A stretch of DNA of 64,000 bases from Candidatus Kapaibacterium sp. (lineage in GTDB: Bacteria; Bacteroidota; Ignavibacteria; Kapaibacteriales; UBA2268): positions 186,001 to 250,000 of the forward strand of contig JAMLHE010000003.1 of the NCBI GenBank assembly GCA_023957315.1, in the 5' to 3' direction. Both the position numbers and the translations under genes were made by a program. The notes under the pieces were generated by a model, which worked only from the letters and a program-made list of their open reading frames with translations, did no database searches and was not told where the DNA came from. Shown here piece after piece: positions 27,298-36,889 of this stretch (positions are counted from its first letter, which is position 1; each line of letters opens with the position of its first letter).

Positions 27298-27334
27298 AAA
27301 AAAAATGGACTACTTGAATTTCAAGCAGTCCATT
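27298..27334 (-). terminator. terminator of the subtilase gene
   Basis: A long stem AATGGACT-CTTGAA / TTCAAG-AGTCCATT (27304-27334) is preceded on the plus strand by a run of nine A residues, giving a U tract for leftward transcription. Confidence 0.8.
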
Positions 27335-27355
27335 ATATATTTTAATAACAAATGA

Positions 27356-28537
27356 TTAACGACGAGCTTTTTTATCCGGTGTTTTATCTCTATCCCTCTT
27401 CACAGTACCGCTCCAATTTATTGTACCGTTATTGGCAAGTACAATTCCCGAAACGTGTGGTGTGGACATTGACGTTCCTGACATAGTAGCATATTTTCCA
27501 TCCTTATATGTTGATTGGACGCTAACGCCCGGTGCAGAATAATCAATAGGAGGGTTGCCATAATTTGAAAAAGAAGCGAAATTACCTTTATTGTCAAAAG
27601 CAGAAATAGTGAAAACATTTACAGCATCAACTCTGGCAGGAGAATAATTAGCAGCAGGTCTTCTGGAATTGCCTGCTGCAATAATAACATAAGCCCCTTT
27701 TGAGGCTAATGATTTAACAGCATTGTCAAGTGTAGTCGAAGCGCTGCCACCAATACTCATGTTGACCACATTCGCTTTTCCTGACACCAAATTGGTCCCA
27801 ATATAATCTAATCCTGCAATAATTTCAGATATATATCCACTGCCTCTGTAATCTAAAACTTTAACAGCGATAAGAGTTGCACCGGCACAAACTCCCACTA
27901 CTCCGTAGCTGTTGTTCAAGGCTGCAATCGTACCGCCGACATGTGTGCCATGCCCATGAAAATCGTCAGGTGTATTCGCATCATCACCTCTATTGACAAA
28001 TGTTTTGCTTAAATTCAAGTCAACATTCAAGTCTAAGTGGTCTAAGTCAATACCTGTATCAACAACCCAAGCAACTCCTGTATTTGAGGTGGCAGTGACA
28101 AATCCACCAACCGCATTTATTCCCCAAGGAGTTGTCTGTGCTTGCAATTCCGGACTTTTACCGCTTTCATTGTCAACACTTAGAAGTTCATCAATCAGTC
28201 TATATTCTTGGTCGGGTTCAATGCTGATAACTCTTTTGTCATGGTTTAAGGAATTGACCTGTTCAGGATTCAATTTAGCTGCAAACCCCAAAAAAAGCGA
28301 AGTATAAGTTTGAGTTATATTCGCTGCATCAATATTGTTGTCTTTCAGTATGTTCATTAACGGGTTCTGTCCGTCATTCCCTTGTAATTCGTCAGTAGTT
28401 TCGACAATGACAAGATAAGTATTATTATCTAAATTTGACATATCTGTAGATGAGGAATCTACAGGCAAATTTGTTTCGCATGAATTAAATACCAAAACTA
28501 ATAATGCGAATGAAATAGCAATCACCAGCTTATTCAT
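27356..28537 (-). CDS. S8 family peptidase (subtilase) lipoprotein
   Basis: This 393-residue secreted serine protease has a lipoprotein signal (LVLVFNSC, acylated Cys20) and an I9-type propeptide (about residues 40-108, YLVIVETTDEL ... RVISIEPD). The subtilisin domain has all three catalytic motifs: Asp in WVVDTGIDLDHLD, His in HGHGTHVGG and Ser in GTSMSTPHVSG. An oxyanion-hole Asn is expected in IIAAGNSRR. The C-terminus is short and very basic (KRDRDKTPDKKARR) and carries no T9SS domain, consistent with membrane anchoring by lipid. A near-perfect promoter lies upstream. Confidence 0.92.
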   Translation of the reverse strand: MNKLVIAISFALLVLVFNSCETNLPVDSSSTDMSNLDNNTYLVIVETTDELQGNDGQNPLMNILKDNNIDAANITQTYTSLFLGFAAKLNPEQVNSLNHDKRVISIEPDQEYRLIDELLSVDNESGKSPELQAQTTPWGINAVGGFVTATSNTGVAWVVDTGIDLDHLDLNVDLNLSKTFVNRGDDANTPDDFHGHGTHVGGTIAALNNSYGVVGVCAGATLIAVKVLDYRGSGYISEIIAGLDYIGTNLVSGKANVVNMSIGGSASTTLDNAVKSLASKGAYVIIAAGNSRRPAANYSPARVDAVNVFTISAFDNKGNFASFSNYGNPPIDYSAPGVSVQSTYKDGKYATMSGTSMSTPHVSGIVLANNGTINWSGTVKRDRDKTPDKKARR

Positions 28538-28591
28538 CTCTGAATCCTATATTTTTGAAACAAAAAATAAAACATTTTTATTCTGCATTTG

Positions 28592-28622
28592 CAAAATTAA
28601 TAATAATTTTAACACGAACAAA
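28592..28622 (-). promoter_or_regulatory. promoter of the subtilase gene
   Basis: On the minus strand, TTTG (28619-28622), a 19-nt spacer and TAATTTTG (28592-28599) match TTTG-N19-TAnnTTTG. The leader to the ATG at 28537 is about 45 nt. Confidence 0.6.
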
Positions 28623-28755
28623 AAATATTTTTATTATTAGCAAAATTTTAATGTTTCAAAGCTGATTTTTACAAGTGAAATTATCACTTTAAGCTCTTAG
28701 TATGTCAATCATTTGAATTGAATGTTGATACTATCAATAAATGGTTAATTATTAC

Positions 28756-29958
28756 TCATAATCGGAATGCTACATTAATACCTTGGAAAGTATCATAAAT
28801 CCATTTATCATTTGCATCGGAAAATGGAATTATAATCTTTGTCATATAATAATTAATGCTAATATGCTCGGCTATGAAGTTCAAAAGCTTGGAATTATAT
28901 TTAGATTTTAATAGTTTTGTCATTCCCGATGACGAAATGACAACACCATCAGAAGGCAACATAATATTTCTTGTGTATGACCAACCCTTTAAAATTGAAA
29001 CTGTTTCGAGTAAGGAAATATTCCAACCGAATCCGGTTCTTACATATGAATTTGCCCTCATCAAAATCAAATTATCTACAAAACTGATTTCGTTAAAGGG
29101 ATAATCATACCCAAAACCTGTGGAATCGTAGTATGTTAGCGATTCCATCGTTGCAGCCGACCAATTGATTTTCAGTAATTCGAGCTCAAAATCATTCTTT
29201 TCATAATTTAGCACGGCTGACAAGCTATATCCTGTTGAGGAAGTCTTCGGAAATGGCTCTGTATAATCAAGATAATCAATCTCAGACCCTACGTTCAGCA
29301 TTGCCCAAGCAAGATTTGCTCCAATATCTACAAAAATATTATCCAACAATTCAGCCTTTTTCATAATCGGGATGCTGACAGAAGCACCAAAATCAATAGC
29401 ATGACCGATTCCGGATTCATAGCTTTGTTCGAATATTAGAGGTTCTAATTCGGAATTGAAAATTTTATAAGTCATACCAATCGAGAATAGAGCATAATAC
29501 TCAGCCGAAGCACTTATTGCAAATGACCTTGCAGATTCCGTTAGAAAGTATTTACCCAATATATTCCCATTATAGTCAGTTTTTGAAAAATCTCCATAAT
29601 CAGCATCCTGAAACATTAATGCCAGCCCTACTGTTACCGGGAAATTGATATGCTCGTCTAAATTATAGCCAATATTTAGAGCAATATTTTTAAATGGTAT
29701 ATCGGACAGATTGATAGTATTTGTGCTAAATGTGAACAACAAATTTTCCTCTCTCATGAGTGAGCCGAGATGAGCAGGATTATATGAAAATGAGGTGGCA
29801 TCTGCAACCGGGAAAGCAACTCCGGCGCCGCCCACGCCCGTTATAATTGGAGAAGTGCCACGTGTCAGTACCATAGCTCCGGTTCCAACTGTCTGTTGGG
29901 CTGATAATACAGATATATTAAGTAAGGCGATAGCTATCAGAGCAAATATTTTTAACAT
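28756..29958 (-). CDS. PorV/PorQ-like outer membrane protein
   Basis: This 400-residue protein has a signal peptide (about residues 1-20) followed by the family opening TGAMVLTRGTSPIITGVGGAGVAF and DATSFSYNPAHLGSL. This is the same 'sudden Asn-Pro-Ala' layout as the protein at 13877. Amphipathic strands continue to the C-terminus (GINVAFRL). Predicted to be an outer membrane beta-barrel. Whether it serves T9SS or is an unrelated FadL-like channel is open. A partial promoter (-7 type CAAAAATA complement) may lie near 29988. Confidence 0.65.
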   Translation of the reverse strand: MLKIFALIAIALLNISVLSAQQTVGTGAMVLTRGTSPIITGVGGAGVAFPVADATSFSYNPAHLGSLMREENLLFTFSTNTINLSDIPFKNIALNIGYNLDEHINFPVTVGLALMFQDADYGDFSKTDYNGNILGKYFLTESARSFAISASAEYYALFSIGMTYKIFNSELEPLIFEQSYESGIGHAIDFGASVSIPIMKKAELLDNIFVDIGANLAWAMLNVGSEIDYLDYTEPFPKTSSTGYSLSAVLNYEKNDFELELLKINWSAATMESLTYYDSTGFGYDYPFNEISFVDNLILMRANSYVRTGFGWNISLLETVSILKGWSYTRNIMLPSDGVVISSSGMTKLLKSKYNSKLLNFIAEHISINYYMTKIIIPFSDANDKWIYDTFQGINVAFRL

Positions 29959-30200
29959 TCGAAGACTCCAAAATTTTTACTAATTCAATAGCAAAAATAA
30001 TCAAAATTTAAGAACACACTTTAAATTGTATGTATTCAACTGAAATTCGTTAGCTAATTTATTTTTTAGCTGCATATAAATATTTTATCTACCTTGACCT
30101 ATCGCAATAATTCTCAAATTCTTTTCAAATATTTTATTGTCATTTCTGTAACATGTATTATATTGCATATGTTAATATTACTGATTAGCAATATAAATTT

Positions 30201-31139
30201 ATGAAAAGTGCATTGATAACTATAATGCTCATGATTTTAACGACAAAAGTCGTAGCTTTAGATAGTGTTCAAAATGATAAATGCTTCAAATGCCACAATT
30301 CACCTACATTGTCGGTACTTGCTCCTGAACTTGGCTACAAAAAAAGCTATCACGTTGACAAATCATCATTTTCAAAGTCAAATCATGCAAAATTAGATTG
30401 CATAGTTTGCCACAAAGGTCAATATGGTATGTGGCCTCATAAAAATGATTCGACAAAATCGCTAACGTGCTTGTCATGCCATTCGTCGGGTTCAATATTT
30501 TTCTCCGACAAAGCTGAATATTCGCAAAAAAAATCGGAGCTGTATTTTAACGATATTCAATCCGAGTTCAATTCCTCTGTTCATTTTTCAAAATTAGGCG
30601 ACCAGTTTTCATGCTTTAGTTGTCATGACCCTCATGTTTTTGAAAGAAATCGTCTGCCAAATTTCGATAAAATCAGCTCGGACAATAATATGTGTCTGAA
30701 TTGTCATACGCAGACAGAAAAATTTGTGAGCCTTACTGCGAGGTCAATGCCCGATATAAATTCTACGCATGAGTGGTTGCCGAATATCAATCTACATTTG
30801 GCAACTGTAAGATGCGTGGATTGCCATAGTTCGTACGATGCACCAAATCTTTCACACAATATTTTGAGTAAAGACAAGGCACTCAGAAACTGTGAGAATT
30901 GCCATACAAAGGATACAAAGCTTTTCGATAAACTCTATCGCTATACTTTGAGCGAAGACCGCAAAAGTTACGGTTTTGTAAACGGTTCATTGCTCAGTCG
31001 CGCTTATGTAATCGGCTCAACCAGGAATGCAACACTCGATATGTTGAGTTTAATCATCCTAATCGCCACTTTGAGTGGAATCGCCTTCCATATAATACTA
31101 AGAATAATCACTAATAAAAATAAAATTAAAAGAGTATAA
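30201..31139 (+). CDS. heptahaem c-type cytochrome, membrane-anchored
   Basis: This 312-residue protein has an N-terminal signal peptide (about residues 1-19) and seven CxxCH haem c sites: CFKCH, CIVCH, CLSCH, CFSCH, CLNCH, CVDCH and CENCH. A C-terminal membrane helix (about residues 282-303) lies near the end, so the haem domain should face the periplasm. It may pass electrons from the quinone pool or to the octahaem partner encoded 1 nt downstream. No NapC/NrfH signature is certain, so the donor is an inference. Confidence 0.85.
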   Translation: MKSALITIMLMILTTKVVALDSVQNDKCFKCHNSPTLSVLAPELGYKKSYHVDKSSFSKSNHAKLDCIVCHKGQYGMWPHKNDSTKSLTCLSCHSSGSIFFSDKAEYSQKKSELYFNDIQSEFNSSVHFSKLGDQFSCFSCHDPHVFERNRLPNFDKISSDNNMCLNCHTQTEKFVSLTARSMPDINSTHEWLPNINLHLATVRCVDCHSSYDAPNLSHNILSKDKALRNCENCHTKDTKLFDKLYRYTLSEDRKSYGFVNGSLLSRAYVIGSTRNATLDMLSLIILIATLSGIAFHIILRIITNKNKIKRV

Positions 31140-31140
31140 A

Positions 31141-33390
31141 ATGAAATTCACAGAAAAATTATCAAATTTCTTCTCGCCATTGAAACCGAGAAACAAAAGA
31201 GCTTGGGCAGCATATTCATTAATCGCAATTGGCGTATTTGCCTTGCTTTTTATGACATTTCTTTACAATCCAATCTTTGAAGCCTACACAGGAGTTACCA
31301 ATGCACCGCTTACGTTCGACACTTCTGTCGAACTTTCAGATTCAGAATTCGAGGCATTAGCCGAAGATTTGACTAAGGAATTGAGACTCAAAAGAGCGAA
31401 TTTGGCAATTAGCGAGGAAGATGAATTTTCGAGAAGCGTAAGAATCAATACTTTGATGCGGACACGTTCTTACAAGCAAAAGAACGAGCACAGCCACATC
31501 AAATACTTTCGTGATGCCGGTATCAGACAGTACGAAGGACCCAAAACATGTTTGCAATGCCATGAAACAATGAATGTACGATTACCTGATGGTAGCACCA
31601 AAAAGGTAAACACAATGGAAGACGTGCTTTCAACTGTTCACTTTAAATTCCAGAGTTCAGAAGACGGTTTCTCGACTTACGGTTACGATGGAAGAAAGGT
31701 CAACGAAGGTTTGCTTAAAATACCTGTCGGGAAAATTGACAGAGCTTGCGGCATACCAGGCAGCTTTTCGTGGACAGGATGGGCAGCATTAATAGAGACC
31801 AACCCCGAGCATCATAACGTAAATGGAGAAGTATCAAAATCGTCTAAAACTGTTTGGCGAAGCGAAGGTTGTGGGCAATGTCACATTGGCGGAAACTATC
31901 ACCCGGCAACAGAACTGATGATGCCTATTGGAGACATACCCACATTTGTTCAAGACGGGATTGATTGCCTCATTTGCCATTCCCAATCTTACGACATGAA
32001 TTATAAATATGTAATAAAAGATGATAATGGAACCCGTTGGAATCAAGATAGGACTATGCGCGCCGCATTAACAGTAAGTAAGCCACAAAACGACAACTGC
32101 TTGAATTGCCACCAACATAATATGGGTGGTGATTTGTACGAAAATAACGTTTCAGCGAAAAGTTTGGGCTACAAAAATCAACGTATTCTCCATCCCGGAG
32201 CAAAGCGTGGTAACCCTTTCAGCTACGAGAACGATGTACATTACAAAGCAGGTCTGCAATGCACAGATTGCCACGTGCCTCAGGGCCATAAATTACCTCG
32301 CGGAACAAAAGGTACAGACCTCGTATCGAATGATTTGCCGGGTGTAGAAGTAGCTTGCGAAAATTGCCATACCGACGCTCCGCACACTCGCAGCAAACAA
32401 TTCAGAGTGATTTTGAACGGTCACGTAAATCGTTTAGCTTGTGAAACTTGCCATATTACTCATCTTGAAAATAAAAATGTTGTGCTACGTGATTGGGTCT
32501 ATCCGACTTATGAACCCGAAGAAGGTATGTACACACCAACTGATATTTACCGTTCAGGTCAAGCCGGCAAAGGCTTCACATATTTATGGTTCAACGGCAA
32601 CGGAACATTCCTTGCAAATGCTTTAGGCGATAACCCGAATGGTTTGGGGCTGTACAATCCATTGATGAATCAACTGACAAAAATCACGGACCCTGAAATT
32701 ATACTTGCAGTCAGAAATGCCGCAATAGAACTCAAAAAGCAATATCCGGACATTGATATAGACCAATACGTGGAGCGAGTAACGAATACTTTGAGCGTTC
32801 TGCCACCCGAAACTGTGAAAAAGCGAGCAGAAATGATAGAGAAAAACCTTCGCTCAGTTATGAGACAAGGGAAAAGCAAGATATATCCATTCAAAATGTT
32901 TAATGCCCAGATGTTTGAAGATATGTCGAATCAAGGACCTTACGGAGCTATGATATTGCCATTCGATTACCCGATATACTATCAAACCGGCAAAACCAGA
33001 AACGCAGTTATGAAAGCTATTCAACATCCAATTGTAAAACGAATGTACGAAACACCCTTCAAGCTATATATGATGGATGAATTCATGTACTATTTCGGCG
33101 TTGACGGCTGGAAAACAGAATATCCGCTGAAAGATGGCAAACTTGTCAATGTCGAGCCAAATTGGATGCGTCAATTCGGCACATTGATGGTCAACCACGG
33201 AATAACCGGCAAAGCATTTGAATGCAAAGATTGCCACGCCCCCAACGGAATCATGGACTTCGAAGCTCTGGGCTATAGTCCCGCAAGAGTCAGAGATTTG
33301 CAATATCTGGAAGAGCTGAAAAACATGAAAATCACTGATGAATCAAAAACCAAGCAGAAGAAACCAGCAAACGGGATGTCGAGGAGGTGA
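31141..33390 (+). CDS. octahaem c-type cytochrome (tetrathionate reductase-like)
   Basis: This 749-residue protein has an N-terminal membrane anchor (about residues 22-42). It carries eight CxxCH sites: CLQCH (137-141), CGQCH, CLICH, CLNCH, CTDCH, CENCH and CETCH, then CKDCH near the C-terminus. Spacing of the central group and segments such as VQDGIDCLICH and GLQCTDCHVPQGHK resemble octahaem tetrathionate reductase (OTR)-family proteins. The C-terminal ~300 residues with few haems are unusual for the ~450-residue OTR. It may reduce a sulfur or nitrogen oxyanion in the periplasm, but the substrate is unknown. It forms a two-gene unit with the heptahaem cytochrome. Confidence 0.75.
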   Translation: MKFTEKLSNFFSPLKPRNKRAWAAYSLIAIGVFALLFMTFLYNPIFEAYTGVTNAPLTFDTSVELSDSEFEALAEDLTKELRLKRANLAISEEDEFSRSVRINTLMRTRSYKQKNEHSHIKYFRDAGIRQYEGPKTCLQCHETMNVRLPDGSTKKVNTMEDVLSTVHFKFQSSEDGFSTYGYDGRKVNEGLLKIPVGKIDRACGIPGSFSWTGWAALIETNPEHHNVNGEVSKSSKTVWRSEGCGQCHIGGNYHPATELMMPIGDIPTFVQDGIDCLICHSQSYDMNYKYVIKDDNGTRWNQDRTMRAALTVSKPQNDNCLNCHQHNMGGDLYENNVSAKSLGYKNQRILHPGAKRGNPFSYENDVHYKAGLQCTDCHVPQGHKLPRGTKGTDLVSNDLPGVEVACENCHTDAPHTRSKQFRVILNGHVNRLACETCHITHLENKNVVLRDWVYPTYEPEEGMYTPTDIYRSGQAGKGFTYLWFNGNGTFLANALGDNPNGLGLYNPLMNQLTKITDPEIILAVRNAAIELKKQYPDIDIDQYVERVTNTLSVLPPETVKKRAEMIEKNLRSVMRQGKSKIYPFKMFNAQMFEDMSNQGPYGAMILPFDYPIYYQTGKTRNAVMKAIQHPIVKRMYETPFKLYMMDEFMYYFGVDGWKTEYPLKDGKLVNVEPNWMRQFGTLMVNHGITGKAFECKDCHAPNGIMDFEALGYSPARVRDLQYLEELKNMKITDESKTKQKKPANGMSRR

Positions 33391-33427
33391 GGTGGAGGTG
33401 GAATTTGAGAATTTAAGGTGAAATATT

Positions 33428-34504
33428 TTAACTTTCGATAAGAGAAATATATTTTTTTTGGTTGAATCCAAAATCGAAATTAGGGTTGGATTTCATATGC
33501 AATTTGACTTTTTCGATGTATTGACGATTTTGGTATAAAAAATCAATCGTTTCGGCTAAATTTCGCTGATTGTAAAAAAGCGATGATGTTTTGATATCAT
33601 CATATGTCATGAAGTGTTCGTGGCTAAGTAACGGGATTTGATGTCCAAATGATAAAAGGTATGTTCCGCTAATTTTGTTTGTAGAATAATTAGCGAAATT
33701 TGCATATTCAGGATGGATAAGCGTCGCCAATAAATCGGCGTTAGTAACATATGAGCGAAATGTATCCCAATCAACAAAATCATTAAACATGATTATATTT
33801 TTTTGCAAATTATTTTCATCAATTATTTTTCGGATTTCAGCGCCGCAACCTTTTGAATGCTGAGATTTGCCTAATAAAACTAATTTAACATTTTCGGGCA
33901 ATCTTTTGGCTATGAGCGAATCTAACAAATGAAAATAATCTCTTCTGTCGGATTCGACTAAGCCCGGCACGACTACCCAAAATTCATCGTTCGGCTTGAT
34001 GATATTAGGTGTGAAATCGGGATATGAAATAGGATAAATCCATGATTTATTTAGCTTTGCATCCGTTTTTACATTCTCCCAAATATATTTATTCAAGGCG
34101 AATATTTTTTTTATTTTAGGCTTAATGATTCGATTATAAGTAAAACTTCTGCTTGTCAGATTTCCGGCATTATGTATTATACCGGCAACGTTTCTATTGC
34201 CGAATGGAAATAGGCAAAAATTCCTGACCGGAGTACCGCCAATCGTGTTCAGAATGATATTATTGATGTCATTTTGCTTAATTATTCTCCAAGTTTCACG
34301 GATTTGCCTAAAATCGCTAATTTTCCCTTTACCAAATTCCAAATAATGTTCGTGGTCAATATTGGAATACCTTTTCAATCTATCGCTAAAAATCGAATTG
34401 CCAATGAAAAAAGTTTCGTAACCTGATTGCTTCAAAAATTCAAATTGAGCGAAAAATATGTCGTCATGAGATTCTCCGAATTCACATAAAACTGCTTTTT
34501 TCAT
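33428..34504 (-). CDS. GT-B-fold glycosyltransferase-like protein
   Basis: This 358-residue protein has two Rossmann-like halves: an N-terminal KKAVLCEFGESHDDIFFAQ and a C-terminal half beginning DEFWVVVPGLVESDRRDYF with LVLLGKSQ and the donor-site-like region NADLLATLIHPEYANFANYSTNKISG. This suggests a GT4/GT1-type glycosyltransferase, probably acting on a surface polysaccharide or lipid. Family identification is tentative. The ATG at 34504 is used; a TTG at 34516 would add four residues. It is separated by 72 nt from the CoA transferase on the same strand. Confidence 0.55.
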   Translation of the reverse strand: MKKAVLCEFGESHDDIFFAQFEFLKQSGYETFFIGNSIFSDRLKRYSNIDHEHYLEFGKGKISDFRQIRETWRIIKQNDINNIILNTIGGTPVRNFCLFPFGNRNVAGIIHNAGNLTSRSFTYNRIIKPKIKKIFALNKYIWENVKTDAKLNKSWIYPISYPDFTPNIIKPNDEFWVVVPGLVESDRRDYFHLLDSLIAKRLPENVKLVLLGKSQHSKGCGAEIRKIIDENNLQKNIIMFNDFVDWDTFRSYVTNADLLATLIHPEYANFANYSTNKISGTYLLSFGHQIPLLSHEHFMTYDDIKTSSLFYNQRNLAETIDFLYQNRQYIEKVKLHMKSNPNFDFGFNQKKYISLIES

Positions 34505-34576
34505 ATTCGCTCTCAATTTTTAAACTTTCAACAATGCTATGAACACGCTTTTAACGATAATAAATTGCTTGTAAAG

Positions 34577-35770
34577 CTATATTACATCTTCAGATTTCAG
34601 CTTTGAAGCGTCTTCGTCATTGAGCCCAATTAATGATAAAATCTCTGCAGTATGCTCAGAAAGTTTCGGTGGAGCCTTAGTTACATTCGATTCCGTTTTG
34701 CTGAATTTTGCTGTTGAGTTAAAGGCTGCGACAGTTCCGATTCCCTCAATTTCTACATTTGTAAAAGTATTTCGATGGCGAATTTGTGGGCTGTCAAGGG
34801 CATCGGCAAGTTTTAAGATTTCCCCTGCCGGAATTCCGGATTTATTCAACAGTTCTACCCAATATTTCGTTTCTTTGGCTTGAAGTTTATCGTTAATATA
34901 TGGAGTGAGTTCGAATCGATGTTTTTTTCTGTGGTCACGAATCTTAAATCTCGGGTCATCCTTCAATTCCGATAATTCCAAAATATCAGCCAAATCCTCC
35001 CACTGTTCTTGCTTATTTGCAGCAATATTTATGTGACCGTCTTTAGTTTTGAAAGTACCGCTCGGAGCAGATGAAAAATTGTCATTGCCCAACAATGGCG
35101 GTTCTTGCCCTCCTATCATTAAGTTTGCAGCTACCCAGCCGAGCAATGGCATTGTGGAATCAATCAATGCTACATCAATTAACTGCCCCTCGCCTGTTCG
35201 CTCCCGATGGTACATTGCCGACATGATTGCAAATGCTGCATTTAGTCCGCCGACAGTATCGCAGACGGGAAAACCTGCACGCAATGGATTGAGCGTTTCG
35301 TCGCCATTTATCGCCATCACGCCACTCAAACCTTGGATAATTTGGTCATATGCAGGTTTGTTGGCATCGGGACCGGTTTGACCAAAGCCGGAAATTGCGC
35401 AATAAATCAACTTCGGATTATGTTTTTTCAATTCATCATATCCCAGACCAAGTCTGTCCATGACGCCTGGACGAAAGTTTTCGACAACAATATCGGATAT
35501 TTTGACTAATTCAATAAAAATTTCTTTCGCTTTCGCTTTTTTCAAGTTCAAAGTCATTGATTTTTTGTTGCAATTTTGGGCTATGAAGCTGGTGCCCATG
35601 AGCATATCATTGTATTCCTTGACACATCCGAGATTGCGAGCCAAGTCTCCCCCAACAGGATTTTCGACTTTGATAACTTCGGCGCCGAGCCATGCAAGAT
35701 GAAGTGTTGCAAAAGGTCCCGACAATACATTTGTTAAATCTAAAACACGAATTCCTTCTAAAATTTTCAT
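34577..35770 (-). CDS. CaiB/BaiF-family (class III) CoA transferase
   Basis: This 397-residue protein of the family III CoA transferases moves CoA between carboxylic acids through an aspartyl-CoA intermediate. The opening LEGIRVLDLTNVLSGPFATLHLAWLGAEVIKVENPVGGDLAR is diagnostic. The later GFGQTGP and AYDQIIQGLSGVM contain the expected catalytic Asp (YDQ). It starts 12 nt after the HMG-CoA lyase stop, so the pair may catabolise a branched-chain or dicarboxylic acyl-CoA. The CoA donor and acceptor are unknown. Confidence 0.9.
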   Translation of the reverse strand: MKILEGIRVLDLTNVLSGPFATLHLAWLGAEVIKVENPVGGDLARNLGCVKEYNDMLMGTSFIAQNCNKKSMTLNLKKAKAKEIFIELVKISDIVVENFRPGVMDRLGLGYDELKKHNPKLIYCAISGFGQTGPDANKPAYDQIIQGLSGVMAINGDETLNPLRAGFPVCDTVGGLNAAFAIMSAMYHRERTGEGQLIDVALIDSTMPLLGWVAANLMIGGQEPPLLGNDNFSSAPSGTFKTKDGHINIAANKQEQWEDLADILELSELKDDPRFKIRDHRKKHRFELTPYINDKLQAKETKYWVELLNKSGIPAGEILKLADALDSPQIRHRNTFTNVEIEGIGTVAAFNSTAKFSKTESNVTKAPPKLSEHTAEILSLIGLNDEDASKLKSEDVI

Positions 35771-35782
35771 TTTTTTTGCCTC

Positions 35783-36682
35783 TTAATATTTAATTATACC
35801 GGTATTATAAACATAGCTTTGCAATTTCTTCTCGAAAAATGCTTCGGCTAATTGCGACACTTCAGTGATTTTTTCAATTTGAATATAAGTTCTCAGTCCA
35901 TTTCTGTGTAGTAAATGCACAAAATCTTCAGTTGAGACATTGCCTGCTGCAACCTTTGTAAACGGGCAACCACCTAATCCTCCAAAAGCCGTCTCGAAAG
36001 TTTTCACACCGCAATTCATAGCAGCATAACAATTCGCGATACCCAATCCGTAGGTATTATGGAAATGCACAGTAATGTTTGCATCAGCGTTCATTCGGTA
36101 AACCTCTTTAATTATTCGCTCAACCTGCTGCGGATAAGCGTGTCCTGCTGTATCCGCGAACGAGATATTATTCAAGCCGCTATTGAAATAACTTTCGATA
36201 ATTGATAAAACAACTTTCTCGCTAATTTTGCCTTCAAATCCACATCCAAAGGCTGATTGAGCTGAAACCTGAACATTGCTGCCCTTGCTTTTTGCATCAA
36301 TTGCCATCTTGGTTATTCGTTCTATAGCATTGCTTACGCTCATTCCCGTGTTTTTTTGCGAGTGAGTTTCACTTGCCGAAACTCCCATACATATCAAATC
36401 CACTTGTGAAGCGAAGGCACGCTCAAGTCCTTTTTCGTTGAGAACCAGGGCAGATAGAGTGATAGCGGGTTTATGCAATTTGAAATATTCTAAAATTTCA
36501 TCTGTATCTGCCATTTGAGGCATCTTCGTCGGGTGTACAAATGAACCGATTTGCAAAATGTCAATGCCTGATTGAGCCAATTTTTCAGCCCATTCGATTT
36601 TATTTTGTGTAGGTAGAATTTTTGATTCATTTTGCAATCCGTCTCGCAAGCCTACTTCATGAATTCTTATTTCGGACATCAT
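35783..36682 (-). CDS. hydroxymethylglutaryl-CoA lyase-like protein
   Basis: This 299-residue TIM-barrel protein of the HMG-CoA lyase/DRE-TIM family has IHEVGLRDGLQNE (metal and substrate Arg-Asp), IGSFVHPTKMPQMADTDE, VHFHNTYGLGIAN and the C-terminal active-site loop GLGGCPFTKVAAGN, with the catalytic Cys in GLGGCPF. It cleaves HMG-CoA to acetyl-CoA and acetoacetate, the last step of leucine degradation. Co-transcribed with the downstream CoA transferase. A promoter-like motif lies at 36715-36746. Confidence 0.9.
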   Translation of the reverse strand: MMSEIRIHEVGLRDGLQNESKILPTQNKIEWAEKLAQSGIDILQIGSFVHPTKMPQMADTDEILEYFKLHKPAITLSALVLNEKGLERAFASQVDLICMGVSASETHSQKNTGMSVSNAIERITKMAIDAKSKGSNVQVSAQSAFGCGFEGKISEKVVLSIIESYFNSGLNNISFADTAGHAYPQQVERIIKEVYRMNADANITVHFHNTYGLGIANCYAAMNCGVKTFETAFGGLGGCPFTKVAAGNVSTEDFVHLLHRNGLRTYIQIEKITEVSQLAEAFFEKKLQSYVYNTGIIKY

Positions 36683-36714
36683 TTTTTTCTGTCAATTTTT
36701 ATTATAAATTCATA

Positions 36715-36746
36715 CAAAATTACTCATTTTTTGAGATATTTCGCAA
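36715..36746 (-). promoter_or_regulatory. possible promoter of the HMG-CoA lyase/CoA transferase unit
   Basis: On the minus strand, TTG (36744-36746) and TAATTTTG (36715-36722) are separated by 21 nt. The -7 element is perfect and the spacer slightly long. Confidence 0.4.
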
Positions 36747-36808
36747 TTTAAAGTGAATTTCTTACCGACAAATTATAGAATAAAGCAAAAAATATCAAAT
36801 AGTGACAA

Positions 36809-36826
36809 TTGTAATCATTATCACAA
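36809..36826. promoter_or_regulatory. Rex-operator-like dyad upstream of prfB
   Basis: The 18-mer TTGTAATCATTATCACAA matches 11 of 12 fixed positions of the redox repressor Rex consensus TTGTGA-N6-TCACAA. It lies in the divergent region between the HMG-CoA lyase gene and prfB, 63 nt before the prfB ATG. A rex gene is present in the window at 57504. The region is AT-rich, so chance is possible. Confidence 0.35.
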
Positions 36827-36889
36827 TAAAGTTGCTTGTTCTCGTCTTGAAAATGTTAAATGTGAAATTATGAAAAATGGTGTATTGAT

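Noticed and set aside
30135..30155. TTGTCA-N6-TAACAT before the cytochrome genes as a Rex site
   Set aside because: Only 9 of 12 positions fit the consensus, below the level expected to be meaningful in AT-rich DNA.
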